Source: Planctomycetota bacterium (GTDB taxonomy: Bacteria; Planctomycetota; UBA1135; GCA-002686595). From it: DNA of 64,000 nucleotides. The notes below the pieces were generated by a model that was given only the letters and a program-made list of their open reading frames with translations, did not search any database and was not told the origin of the DNA. The translations under genes and the position numbers were made by a program. The stretch covers positions 100,243-164,242 of the forward strand of contig JADHOC010000011.1 of NCBI GenBank assembly GCA_016779205.1, given 5' to 3'. Of the stretch, positions 42,974 through 52,038 are shown piece after piece. Within the stretch, counting starts at the first letter, position 1. Every line of letters begins with the position of its first letter.

Positions 42974-42981
42974 CAGCCGCC

Positions 42982-44172
42982 ATGCGCCGCGCCGCCGCTC
43001 GCCGATCCGCTCGCCTCCCCCCCAGGGACGGCGCGATCCTCCGCAAGGTCCTGCTCGTCCTCGCCGGGGCCCTCGTGATCCTGGAGACCGTCCCCCGCTG
43101 GGTCTCGATCCCCGGGCTCACCGCCGCCGAGCTCAGGCCCCCCTACCTGGAGAGCACCGCGGACCGCGCCTTCGCGCCCCATCCCTACCTGCTGTACTCG
43201 CCGAAGCCGGACTACGCCCGCGCCGCCGACCCGGGGAGCTCCGTCGCTCGCAGCTTCCACCACGGCCCGCTCGGCTTCCGCGCTCCCGAGGTCGCGCGCT
43301 CCCGCCCCGAGGGCACCCTGCGCATCGCCTGCGTGGGAGGCTCCAGCACCTACGGCACCGGCCCGTCGAGCGATGAGGCCACCTGGCCGGCGCAGCTCGG
43401 CGCCAGGCTCGCGGAGGGTTCGGGTGGGGCCACCGAGGTGCTCAACGCCGGCGTCCCCGCCTGGACGAGCTTCGAGTGCCTCACGGGCCTCGCCTTCCGC
43501 GTCCTGCCCATGGGGCCGGACCTCGTCCTCTTCTACCTCGCCACCAACGACGCCGAGAGCGCCCTCTGGCCGGACCCGGTGGCGGACAACGTCCACTACC
43601 GCCAGGTCTGGCCGACCTTCCGCCCCTCTCCCCTCGAGCCGGCGCTCGAGCGGAGCGTCCTCTACCTCGCGTGGCGTCGGTACGCCACGGACTACCTGAG
43701 CCAGCGGGCCGACCTCGGCTTCCAGTCCAAGCGCCTCCCCGCTGGCCCGGACGGCGAACGACTCGCGCAGTACCGCGCTCCCGAGCGCAAGGGGCCGCTC
43801 CCCGAACAGGGCTTCGAGAACTTCAGGCGGAATCTGGTCTCGATGGTCGCCCTCACCCGCGCCCACGGGGCCCGCCCGGTCCTCCTGACCCAGGCCATCT
43901 GGTCCGAGGACCCCACCTCCGACAGCCTGCTCGACGGCGAGGTGCGGCTGCGGGCGCACCGCCGCATGACCGGGATCGTCCGGGACGTGGCCGCAGGCGC
44001 GCAGGTCCCCCTGATCGAGACCGCCGAGCACCTGGAGGCCGCCGCCCGGGCCGAGGTCGAGGCCACGGGCGCCCAGAGCATCTTCTCGGCCAACGTGCAC
44101 CTGACGGACGGAGGGGCGCAGCGCCTCGCGTCCTTCGTCGCCAGCGAGCTGTCGCGTCTCGGGCTGCTCTGA
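42982..44172 (+). CDS. membrane-anchored SGNH/GDSL-type hydrolase
   Basis: 396 residues. An Arg-rich N-terminus and one hydrophobic helix at about 22-38 (KVLLVLAGALVILETV) anchor it with the bulk outside. SGNH blocks: RIACVGGSSTYGTGPSSDEATW (nucleophile Ser; here GGSS for GDS), VLNAGVPAWTSFE (Gly block), FYLATNDAE (Asn block) and the C-terminal NVHLTDGGAQRLA with His. The Asp of the usual DxxH is Asn. Such proteins often modify surface polysaccharides or lipids. It precedes the GT4 gene by 52 bp on the same strand, supporting a role in surface glycan work. Confidence 0.85.
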   Translation: MRRAAARRSARLPPRDGAILRKVLLVLAGALVILETVPRWVSIPGLTAAELRPPYLESTADRAFAPHPYLLYSPKPDYARAADPGSSVARSFHHGPLGFRAPEVARSRPEGTLRIACVGGSSTYGTGPSSDEATWPAQLGARLAEGSGGATEVLNAGVPAWTSFECLTGLAFRVLPMGPDLVLFYLATNDAESALWPDPVADNVHYRQVWPTFRPSPLEPALERSVLYLAWRRYATDYLSQRADLGFQSKRLPAGPDGERLAQYRAPERKGPLPEQGFENFRRNLVSMVALTRAHGARPVLLTQAIWSEDPTSDSLLDGEVRLRAHRRMTGIVRDVAAGAQVPLIETAEHLEAAARAEVEATGAQSIFSANVHLTDGGAQRLASFVASELSRLGLL

Positions 44173-44224
44173 GCGCCGCCCGATTCGGGGGTGAATCGAG
44201 GGGCCATCCGTGCCACATGAGCCC

Positions 44225-45307
44225 ATGCCCGAGGCCATCGCCAGCGTCCGCGTCCTCCACCTCCTCCCCCATCAGGGGGTCGGGGGCCTGCAGCGCTCCG
44301 TCATCGACCTCGTCCGACACGAGCGGATGGACGGGGCCACGGACGAGATCGTGCTCACCGAACGGGCCCTCGACACCGACGGCGACTTCATGGCGCCCGC
44401 GACCCCGGTGCACTTCCTCGGGCTCACCGGCGCCCGCCTCGCCGCCCGGGCCGCCCGGCTCGCCGACCTCGCGGCCTCCCGGGGGGCCCGCGCCATCCAC
44501 GCCTACACCTGCGCCGACCTGCAGCTCGCCGCGGCGGCGTGCGGCGGGGACGGGGGGGCCCGCCTCCTGGCCACGCTCTTCGAGCGGCCCACCGCCGGCG
44601 GCTTCCTCGAGCGGCGGCGGCTCCGGCGCGCCCTCCAGGCCGCGGACGGGCTGTTCGTTCCCACCCCGGCCCTGCAGGCCGACTGGCGGTCCATGGGTCG
44701 CGAACCCGAGGTCCGGCTGGCCTCGGTGGACATCCAGCGCTTCCACCCGCAGTCCGTGGAGAGCACCTGGCGCAACGTCCGCCTCGAGGACCCCGGGGCC
44801 CTCCTGGTGGGCTCCCTCATGCGCGCCACCGACGACAAGGCGCCGGAGGTCCTGATCGAGGCGGTGGAGCGGCGCCAGGCGGCGGGTCGTCCGACGGCCC
44901 TCATGCTCGTGGGCGACGGGCCCCGCTACGAGGCGCTGAAGGCCCGGTCCAAGGGCTCGAAGACACTCCACGTTCGCCGGCGCGTCCTCGACGCGCCCGG
45001 CTTCTACGGGCGCATCGATGTCTTCGCGCTCCAATGCCCGGGCGAGCTGGTCCCCGTGAGCCTCGTGGAGGCCCTCGCGTGCGGGCGGCCAGCGGTGGTG
45101 GCGGACTCCGGCGCCGTGGCCGAACTGGTGGGAGCCGACGCTGCGACCTTCGTCCCCCACGGCGACGTGGACGCCGTCGTCGCCGCCCTGGACGCGCTCG
45201 AGGCGCGGGAGCAGCGGGAGGAGCGCGGGTTCGCCGCCCGCCAGCGAGCCGTCCAGCGGCACGCCCTGGGCAGGCTCCGGGCAGAGCTCGGCAGCGCCTA
45301 CGTCTGA
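44225..45307 (+). CDS. glycosyltransferase family 4 (GT-B) protein
   Basis: 360-residue GT-B fold glycosyltransferase. Seen: VLHLLPHQGVGGLQRSVIDL at the N-terminus (acceptor-domain loop as in GT4), LMLVGDGPRYEALK, and the nucleotide-sugar signature E-x7-E in GELVPVSLVEALACGRPAVV. ATG 44225 is used; an in-frame GTG at 44210 is possible. It probably transfers a sugar from a nucleotide donor to a lipid or surface glycan. Convergent with the giant GT2 gene, with a single base between the stops. Sugar specificity is not readable. Confidence 0.9.
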   Translation: MPEAIASVRVLHLLPHQGVGGLQRSVIDLVRHERMDGATDEIVLTERALDTDGDFMAPATPVHFLGLTGARLAARAARLADLAASRGARAIHAYTCADLQLAAAACGGDGGARLLATLFERPTAGGFLERRRLRRALQAADGLFVPTPALQADWRSMGREPEVRLASVDIQRFHPQSVESTWRNVRLEDPGALLVGSLMRATDDKAPEVLIEAVERRQAAGRPTALMLVGDGPRYEALKARSKGSKTLHVRRRVLDAPGFYGRIDVFALQCPGELVPVSLVEALACGRPAVVADSGAVAELVGADAATFVPHGDVDAVVAALDALEAREQREERGFAARQRAVQRHALGRLRAELGSAYV

Positions 45308-45308
45308 A

Positions 45309-48300
45309 TCAGGCCACGAGCGCCGAGGCGCCCGTTCCGGACGACTCCGCCCCGGCGCTGAGGAGGTCCCCGACGGCTTCGACGCCCAGGCCGTGGAGCG
45401 CCGTCAGCTCCCCCTCGGCGCGCCAGATGTGGGCGAGCTCGGAGAGGTAATCGTGGAGCTGCGCGAGGAGGACCCCCGCGAGCTCCTCGCCGTCAGCGCC
45501 CGTGCGCTCGAAGGTGCCGATGTGGACCTGGCTCAGCTCCTGGGCGAAGCTCTCCGCGCGCGCCCTGTCCGGCAGGGTCTGCACCACGAGCTCATCGTGC
45601 CGGCGAGCGGTCCCGGCCAGGCGGTCTCGCCAGATGCGGTGGCGACCTGCGGCGGGGTGCGCGGCGATGAGCTGGAGTTCACTCGCGGCACGGGCACGGG
45701 TCCACTGACGGAGCGCCTGGAAGGTCCAGGTCCGATGGTGCGCCACGTGGGCCTCGTCCCGATGGACCACGCGGACCCCCGCCAGCTCCTGGAGGCGGAA
45801 GCCGAGCTCGAGGTCGACGCAAGCGGCGAAGCAGGCCTCCTCGGCCACCCCGCCCGCGTCCATCACCGCGGCACGGGAGACGCTGGCGTTGCAGAGCCGG
45901 AAGGCGGTCCAGTCATGGAGGCGGGTGACGTCGAGGTTCCCCGAGAGCGGCCCCACCGCCTCGCCGCCGAAGGCACGCATCAGGGCGTTGCTCCCCACGG
46001 AGGCGGCCGGCGTCACCGCGCCCACCACCGCGCGGTCCGGGCCGGTCTCTCCGTGGGCGACCAGGTGGCACTCCACGAGGTCGGGAGCGGCGGCGGCGTC
46101 CCCGTCGAGGAAGAGGACCAGCTCCGCGGTGGCTGCCGCGAGGCCCCTGTTCCAGGCCGCCGGCGTGGACGAGCCTGCGGCGTCGACGCGCCGACTCGGG
46201 AAGCTCGGCGTCCAGGCGTCGAGCCAGGCTTCGCTTCCCTCGACGTGGCCGCGGTCCACGAGGATCACCTCGAAGCAGCCCTTCGCCGTCTGGTCCTCGA
46301 GGGAGGTCAGGCAGCGGCGGAGGGCGTCGACGCTCTCCTCCACCTGGACGATCACCGAGAGCGCGACCGGCGCTGAGCCGTCCGCGTGGACGGGGCCACC
46401 CTGGATGGACACCGGCCTCTCACAGCTGGCGCGGTGGCAGAGCTCCCGGTACGTCTCCGCGATCGAGGCGCGGACCGGCGCCGCGGCCTGGGAAGACCCG
46501 GTCACCGCCCGCAGGGGTGAGGGCTGGAGCTGGACGCCCGTGAATGCCTCGAGGCGCGCCCGCCCCTCGGCGGTGGCGAGCTCGTCTGCGTGGATGAAGA
46601 GCCACTCGCCCTCGGCGGAGTGCTCGTCCAGCACTCGTCGGTACATCTGGCACCACAGCTCCGTGGCGCCCTCGAAGTCGAGGGCCACGCCTCCGTACTC
46701 GGGGACCCGGACCAGGGTCCGGAGCGTCTCATCCCCCGCCGTGGCGGGATCATCGAAGACACACACGAAGCGCGCCTCCCCGAAGGAGGCCCGCCAGGCG
46801 GGGAGGGTGTGGCAGAAGCGGGGGTCGGCGTGCAGGGGGTGGAAACTCCTGGCGGCACGGTCCATGCGATCCCGGAGGCAGGGCTCGACCTCGAAGGTGA
46901 GGCCCCTGTCCGTGAAGAGGAAGCGCTGCTGGAGGCGACCCAGGGGCCCTCCATCGGGAGCGGCGGCGCTCAACAAGTACTCGTTGATCGCGACCACCTC
47001 GGAGCCGGCCTCGGGCTCTGCGGCGGCCTGGCCAAAGAGGAGCGCGCGAGCGGTCTCCAGGGCGGCCTCCGAGGCGCCCACCAGGACCACCGGCGCGGTG
47101 CCCGGCCCGGCAGGGGCGCCACCCGGCAGCGCCTCGTGGTCGGGTGCCTCCGCCTGCGCCGGGTACGCCTCGTGTTCCTCGACCTGGGGGCCTTCGCCCG
47201 CGGTCTGGAAGCCCGTGGCGGGGTGCTCGGCCCCCGGCCAGGTGGGCGGCGCGGCGTCGGGTGACGGGAGGTTGAACCGGATCTGTGCCTCGGTCGCCTC
47301 GCCCAGCTGGGGCAGCTGCACCCGCGAGTAGTCGAACAGCGGCGAGCCGGCAGCGGCGGGGCTCCACTTGGTCAGGAAGGCCCGCCAGTTCTGCTCCATC
47401 CAGCCGTTGTGGCGCTCGACCTTGGCCGGACCGTCGTAGAAGGCGTGGTACACGAACGTGTCCCGTGCCACGCGGTTCCGCCAGCCGGAGAGCCGGACCC
47501 GGAGCGCGATGTCGTCGTCCTCGAACCCCCAGGGCGAGAAGGCCTCGTCGAATCCGCCGATGCGATCGAGGGCCTCGGCTCGCACGAGCACCCCGAGCGA
47601 GGTGAACAGCGTGGCGTCCATGCCCCGGCGCGGCGCCGACTCGAAGTGAGCGTCGGCGAAGCGCTGGAGCTCCTCCCCGTCATCCGACCCGTGATACTCG
47701 ATCACCTGGTGCTTGGAAGCCCGGTTGGCACAGAGGGGGATCGAACCCACGGCGGGGTCCACCGCCCCGTGGTACAGGGCGCGGTCGAGCCAGCCCTCGG
47801 GGACGAAGACGTCGTTGTCCAGGAAGGCGACCCAGTCCCCCTGGGCGTGCCGGATGGCCTGGTTCCGCGCGCGGGGCGCGCCGAAGTTGTACGGGTTCCG
47901 GACGAGCTTGATGTCCGGCTGGGCCTCGAGCCACTCCGCGCTCCCGTCCGTGGAGCCGTTGTCGACGATGAGGATCTCCTGGGGGTATCGGTCGTCCGCA
48001 CCGCGACGCAAGGCCTCGACGCACCGCTGGGTGTTGGCCAGGGCATTGCACGACACCGCGATGATGCTGACGCTCGTGCCCTCGGGCGCGCTGTCCCGGC
48101 TGACCGCTCGGAAGTCGATGCCCGTGGACTCGAAGTAGAGCCCGCAGAGCCGGGGATACTGCACGGCGTCGGAGACCGCCGTCACCAGCTCCGTGAGCTG
48201 CTCAGGGGTGAAGTCCGCGTCCATCACCTGCTCGTCGAGCTCCACGAGCTGGCCCTGAATCGACTCCGACACCTCTCGCTGCTGCTCGAGCACCTCCACA

Positions 48301-49118
48301 ATGTCGGGGCGGAGCCCCTCGGCGGTGACGGTGCCCTCTTCGAAGAAGACGTCCGGTGCGCCGACCTTGCTGCCGAGCCGGAGCTGGTATCGGCCGAGCT
48401 CGAACCCCCGCGCGAAGAAGCTCGAGGCGGTGATGACGTGGTCGTGGTGGGCGACGCAGTCCGCGCGGTGCACGACGCCGATGCCCTGCTCCTCGAGGCG
48501 CAGCCCGAGGTCGAGGCCCTCGCAGAGGGGCTGGTCGAAGTTCATCTCGTCGAAGCCCCCGACAGCGAGGAAGACGTCCGTGGGCGCGCTCAGGTTGGAC
48601 GTCCAGAAGAACGGCCAGCCGTAGCGCTCTCCGTCCCGGAGGGCGGAGAACTGCTGGAAGAGATCCGTCTCGTCCAAGAGACGCGTGAACGGGTTGCGGC
48701 GGGCCTCGTCCGTGAAGCGGAACGAGCCGAGCACGGCGCCGGGCTCGGTCATCTGCCCGTGGGCTTCGAGGTGGCGCTCGAGCAGGTCAGGGGCCGGGAC
48801 CGCGTCGTCGGTCAGGAACAGGACCAGCGGGCTGGCGGCCAGGGCGAGGCCCACGTTGCGCGCGGAGGCCGGTCCGCCCCAGGGCTGGTGCGTCACCCGG
48901 CAGCGATAGGGCACACTCCACAGGTCGAAGGCCAGCGCAGGCTGGCTCCCATCGTCCACAACGATGACCTCGAAGGCGTCCGCGGTGAGGGTCTGCTCCG
49001 CGAGCATCCCGAGCAGGCGCGTCATCGACTCGGGCCGCCCGTGGGTGGGCACGATGACGCTGATCTGGGGAGCGGCGGGGAGGGCGGCGGACGGCTCGGG
49101 CAAGCGTTCGTTCTTCAT
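45309..49118 (-). CDS. giant multidomain GT2-GT2-sulfotransferase-like-GT2 protein
   Basis: 1269 residues without membrane helices. Domain 1 (about 19-225): GT2 with VIVVDDGSQ and LTDDAVPAPDLLE. Domain 2 (about 350-575): GT2 with IVDNGSTDGS, FLDNDVFVP and GGFDEAFSPWGFEDDDIALR. Domain 3 (about 675-875): resembles sulfotransferases (RFVCVFDDPATA, LWCQMYRRVLDEH, WLFIHADELATAEGRARLEAFTG), though the usual PAPS P-loop is not clear (VVLVGASEAALETA). Domain 4 (about 919-1150): a third GT2 whose motifs are altered (ILVDRGHVEGS, FLDGDAAAAPDL). The last 90 residues are helical. Probably builds a short, possibly sulfated glycan; the third GT2 may be non-catalytic (inference). Start ATG at 49118. Confidence 0.85.
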   Translation of the reverse strand: MKNERLPEPSAALPAAPQISVIVPTHGRPESMTRLLGMLAEQTLTADAFEVIVVDDGSQPALAFDLWSVPYRCRVTHQPWGGPASARNVGLALAASPLVLFLTDDAVPAPDLLERHLEAHGQMTEPGAVLGSFRFTDEARRNPFTRLLDETDLFQQFSALRDGERYGWPFFWTSNLSAPTDVFLAVGGFDEMNFDQPLCEGLDLGLRLEEQGIGVVHRADCVAHHDHVITASSFFARGFELGRYQLRLGSKVGAPDVFFEEGTVTAEGLRPDIVEVLEQQREVSESIQGQLVELDEQVMDADFTPEQLTELVTAVSDAVQYPRLCGLYFESTGIDFRAVSRDSAPEGTSVSIIAVSCNALANTQRCVEALRRGADDRYPQEILIVDNGSTDGSAEWLEAQPDIKLVRNPYNFGAPRARNQAIRHAQGDWVAFLDNDVFVPEGWLDRALYHGAVDPAVGSIPLCANRASKHQVIEYHGSDDGEELQRFADAHFESAPRRGMDATLFTSLGVLVRAEALDRIGGFDEAFSPWGFEDDDIALRVRLSGWRNRVARDTFVYHAFYDGPAKVERHNGWMEQNWRAFLTKWSPAAAGSPLFDYSRVQLPQLGEATEAQIRFNLPSPDAAPPTWPGAEHPATGFQTAGEGPQVEEHEAYPAQAEAPDHEALPGGAPAGPGTAPVVLVGASEAALETARALLFGQAAAEPEAGSEVVAINEYLLSAAAPDGGPLGRLQQRFLFTDRGLTFEVEPCLRDRMDRAARSFHPLHADPRFCHTLPAWRASFGEARFVCVFDDPATAGDETLRTLVRVPEYGGVALDFEGATELWCQMYRRVLDEHSAEGEWLFIHADELATAEGRARLEAFTGVQLQPSPLRAVTGSSQAAAPVRASIAETYRELCHRASCERPVSIQGGPVHADGSAPVALSVIVQVEESVDALRRCLTSLEDQTAKGCFEVILVDRGHVEGSEAWLDAWTPSFPSRRVDAAGSSTPAAWNRGLAAATAELVLFLDGDAAAAPDLVECHLVAHGETGPDRAVVGAVTPAASVGSNALMRAFGGEAVGPLSGNLDVTRLHDWTAFRLCNASVSRAAVMDAGGVAEEACFAACVDLELGFRLQELAGVRVVHRDEAHVAHHRTWTFQALRQWTRARAASELQLIAAHPAAGRHRIWRDRLAGTARRHDELVVQTLPDRARAESFAQELSQVHIGTFERTGADGEELAGVLLAQLHDYLSELAHIWRAEGELTALHGLGVEAVGDLLSAGAESSGTGASALVA

Positions 49119-49284
49119 GGTCGGTGGGGCGAGGACCGGGCGGGGGTGCCCAGGGGGCCTCGGTGCGTGGATCGAGCGAATCTGCGGATCCCTTGAGTAG
49201 CTTCCGGAAGGTTCCTGGACGCCCCCCTGGGAACCGCCCTGCCCGCTCCGGCACCCCCCATCGGACCCCCTCGAGGGCCCCCCT

Positions 49285-49300
49285 CGACGGGCTCCCGTCG
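49285..49300. other. 7-bp inverted repeat in the 49119-49413 gap
   Basis: CGACGGG-ct-CCCGTCG, near the 16-bp repeat. No T tract on either strand, so not a standard terminator; possibly an operator for the GT2 gene. Confidence 0.3.
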
Positions 49301-49324
49301 TGGGGCCGATCGGCCCCGCCGCGC

Positions 49325-49394
49325 CCGCGGCCTGGCCCACCTGCGGCCCCTCTCACCTGCGGCCCATCTCACCCGCGGCCCATCTCACCCGCAG
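49325..49394. repeat. 16-bp tandem repeat, about 4 copies
   Basis: Core copies at 49341-49356, 49357-49372 and 49373-49388, minus-strand unit GTGAGATGGGCCGCRG, with a degenerate copy before (49325-49340) and a partial one after. It lies in the 295-bp gap between the secreted protein's stop (49414) and the giant GT2 start (49118), where no gene was seen. A possible phase-variable spacer or regulator-binding array; a slippage product is the null view. Confidence 0.8.
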
Positions 49395-49413
49395 CACGGG
49401 CGGCGGCACGGGC

Positions 49414-51186
49414 TCACCGCAGGGTCACAGCGACGCAGCTCGTCAGGTTGTTCGTCGCCGCGGTGCCAGGATGGCGGTCCCGGTACCACGCCTGGAAGTA
49501 GAGCGTGTCCCCAGGGCCAGGGCGCCCTGCGACCCCGCCGCCCGGCAGGAGCGTGAGGTCGACCTCCAGCGCGGCGAGCCCCCCCTCGCTGGACGGGCCG
49601 ACCTCGCCCTGTCCGAGGAAGCGCCCGACGGATCCGCCCAGACAGAGCTGGCCCTGACTGCCGCCCGGCTGCAGCACGAGGCCCGGCATCCGGCTGAACA
49701 TGAAGACGCAGGCTGCCCCGGCGGGGAGGTCCATGGCCCGCAGGCTCAGGTTGTTGGAGGCGAGCACCTCCGATCCAAGCGCGACGAGCCGCGCGCCCTC
49801 GCCGGTCGAGTTCGCGACGCCCGCGCAGATCACGGAGCCGACACCGGGGTCGAGGCGTAGCCGGACCAGCGCCTGCCCCTCCCTCGCGCCCGTGGCCCCG
49901 CGCAGCGTCACGACCACGAGGAGGTCAAGGGCATCCGTGAGCACCAGGTCCTCCTCGCCGAACCCGTCGATGAAGAACCCATCGTTGGCCCACCCATCGC
50001 CGTCCAGGTCCACGCCGTCTCCCTCGCGCGCCACCACGTGCCGCCCGTTCAGGACGACGACCGTGTCGAGGCTCGGGTCCGGATGATCCGTGGCGCCGAT
50101 GACCACATGGTCCCCCATCCGGTTCCCCGTGGCCCCCATGAAGCCGTCAGGGTGGCGCGAGTCCCCCCAGCGCTCCAACGACCCTTGCGCCACCGGCTCC
50201 CCGGTGGAGCACAGGACGCCGGCGCCCGGCCCCGCGACGATCCAATCATCCCCCGTCTGAGCGTTCGATCCGCGCACGAACCAGCGGCCGGCGCCGTCCA
50301 TGGCGGCGCCGTGGATCCCGTTCGTGGCGATCGGCTCCGCGAAACCCGAGGCCGGGACCACGGCGCCCTCCTGGAGCACCACCTCGCCGTCCACCAGCAC
50401 GACGTCGTCCTCCCCGGTGGGCCCCTCGAGGTCCCCGAGCACGAGCCAGCTGGAGCCGTCGGCCGCGGCCCAGAAGTCGCCCAGGTCGAGGTTCTCCAGC
50501 GGGCGCGCCCCGCCGTTCGCCTGACCGGGAGGCACCGAGATCCCCTCACGGAGGAGCAGCCCGTCGCCGAGGACGAGCACCTCGTCCTCGGAGGTGGACG
50601 CCACGCCGTCGATCCCATCGGCGGCGTATCCCACGCGCCCGTCGTCGAGCATGAGGGGCGAGTCGATGGCGTCGTCCAGCGTCCCCTGGGGGAGGCCCGG
50701 CACGGGCCCCCCCTCCCGCGCGGCGACGTCCCAGGTTCCCGAGGCCCAGCGGATCGGGAGGAAGTCGTCCAGGGCGCTGGCGGAGGTGTTCGTGGCGAAC
50801 ACCAGGTCCCCGCGGCCGTTGATGCTGCACCGTCGGTCGAGGGTGCCGCACCGCTCCCCGCTCGAGGTCCAGGGGGCGGGGTCTCCCTCGCGCAGGACCA
50901 GCTCTCCGTCCGCGATCAGGCACTCGTCCTCGCCGGAGGGGAGGTCCGCGTGGGCCGTGAGGATCCAGTGACCGCCGGGGTGGCCGTAGACGCGGTCGAA
51001 GTGGGTCGTCCCGGTGCCCGGTTCGAAGCGGACGCCGGGGAGCCCCGGGACGCCGGACCGCTCGGCCCCGGCCACGTTGGTCAACAGGACCTCAGGGACC
51101 GGTCCCTGGGAAGACTGAGCGGCGGCGAGCGGGGTCCACAGGCACAGGGCGGCGAGGGCAGCGAGGGTCGGGGCGGGGCGGTTCAT
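49414..51186 (-). CDS. secreted repeat protein with planctomycete-type C-terminal domain
   Basis: 590 residues with a signal peptide (LAALAALCLWTPLAAAQ). Residues about 25-430 hold repeats built around a strand ending in REGDPAP-like turns (VLREGDPAPW, AAREGGPVPG, LLREGISVPPG, VLQEGAVVPAS, VAREGDGVD), the DUF7453 / choice-of-anchor tandem-repeat pattern. The last 140 residues (CAGVANSTGEGARL ... YFQAWYRDRHPGTAATNNLT) match a C-terminal domain I recognise as abundant in secreted proteins of high-GC planctomycetes. Substrate or ligand unknown; likely an extracellular binding or anchoring protein. Confidence 0.82.
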   Translation of the reverse strand: MNRPAPTLAALAALCLWTPLAAAQSSQGPVPEVLLTNVAGAERSGVPGLPGVRFEPGTGTTHFDRVYGHPGGHWILTAHADLPSGEDECLIADGELVLREGDPAPWTSSGERCGTLDRRCSINGRGDLVFATNTSASALDDFLPIRWASGTWDVAAREGGPVPGLPQGTLDDAIDSPLMLDDGRVGYAADGIDGVASTSEDEVLVLGDGLLLREGISVPPGQANGGARPLENLDLGDFWAAADGSSWLVLGDLEGPTGEDDVVLVDGEVVLQEGAVVPASGFAEPIATNGIHGAAMDGAGRWFVRGSNAQTGDDWIVAGPGAGVLCSTGEPVAQGSLERWGDSRHPDGFMGATGNRMGDHVVIGATDHPDPSLDTVVVLNGRHVVAREGDGVDLDGDGWANDGFFIDGFGEEDLVLTDALDLLVVVTLRGATGAREGQALVRLRLDPGVGSVICAGVANSTGEGARLVALGSEVLASNNLSLRAMDLPAGAACVFMFSRMPGLVLQPGGSQGQLCLGGSVGRFLGQGEVGPSSEGGLAALEVDLTLLPGGGVAGRPGPGDTLYFQAWYRDRHPGTAATNNLTSCVAVTLR

Positions 51187-51213
51187 TCGAGTCCGTTTCG
51201 GGGGTCAGGGAAG

Positions 51214-51237
51214 GGAGAGCACCCGTGCGTGCTCCCC
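51214..51237 (-). terminator. 9-bp hairpin between SDR and secreted-protein genes (weak terminator or leader stem)
   Basis: Stem GGGGAGCAC with GTGCTCTCC (one G.U), 6-nt loop. Followed by a C-rich tract, not T-rich, so intrinsic termination is doubtful. It could instead be a 5' leader stem of the secreted-protein mRNA (start 51186). Confidence 0.3.
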
Positions 51238-51314
51238 ACCCCCTGAGTCCGAACGAACTCCTCGCCGGTTACCCCCCTCCCGCCAGTTCGGCGGCTCGAG
51301 GCGCCCCGGGCTCC

Positions 51315-52034
51315 TCAGAACGGGTTGGTCGCGAACACCGAGAACTCGGGGACGAAGCCCCGGGCGTCGGTGCGCAGGACCCCCACCACCGCCGCGGCGA
51401 TGTCCTCGGGGATCAGCTTCTTCGGGGAGGCCTGCTGGCTCCCTCCGGCCCGCCGCGAGAAGTCCGTCAGGACCTCGCTCGGGTTGCAGAGGATGACGCG
51501 CACGTCGTGGCGCCGGAGCTCGTCTCGCCAGCACTCGGTCATCCCCCGCAAGGCGAACTTGCTGGAGGCGTACGCCGTCCCCCGACCGAAGCCCTTGGCC
51601 CCGGCCGTGGAGGAGATGTTCACGATCGAGCCCGAGCCCTGCTCCACCATCCGCCTCGCCGCGGCGCGGCCCACGAGGAAGGCCCCCAGCACGTTGGTGC
51701 GCCAGACGCTCTCCATGTCATCGGCCGTGGTCTCCAGGAGCGTGGCGAAGCGGCCGAAGCCGGCGTTGTTGATGAGGATGTCGATGCGCCCCGTCGACTC
51801 CACGAGGGTCTCGACCATCCGCTCCGCGTCGGCCTCCACGCCCACGTCCCCCTGGATCGCCGTCACGCCCAGCTCACCCGCCGCGCGCTCCAGCGCCTCG
51901 GCGTCTCGCCCGCTGATGGCCACGGTGACGCCGAGGTCCACCAGCGCCTGGGCGATGGCCTTGCCGATGCCGCTGCTGCCTCCGGTCACGAGGGCGCTCT
52001 TTCCGTTCAGTGCGTTGGTCTCCGTCATGGTCAT
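51315..52034 (-). CDS. SDR-family oxidoreductase
   Basis: 239-residue short-chain dehydrogenase. Seen: ALVTGGSSGIGKAIA (TGxxxGIG), INNAGFGRF, NISSTAGAKGFG with catalytic Ser, and YASSK (Tyr/Lys). Shape and C-terminus fit 3-ketoacyl reductase/sepiapterin-like SDRs. Start ATG at 52034, 4 nt after the HrpB stop; a second ATG at 52028 is possible. Cotranscribed with hrpB, with no functional link apparent. Confidence 0.92.
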   Translation of the reverse strand: MTMTETNALNGKSALVTGGSSGIGKAIAQALVDLGVTVAISGRDAEALERAAGELGVTAIQGDVGVEADAERMVETLVESTGRIDILINNAGFGRFATLLETTADDMESVWRTNVLGAFLVGRAAARRMVEQGSGSIVNISSTAGAKGFGRGTAYASSKFALRGMTECWRDELRRHDVRVILCNPSEVLTDFSRRAGGSQQASPKKLIPEDIAAAVVGVLRTDARGFVPEFSVFATNPF

Positions 52035-52038
52035 CCGT

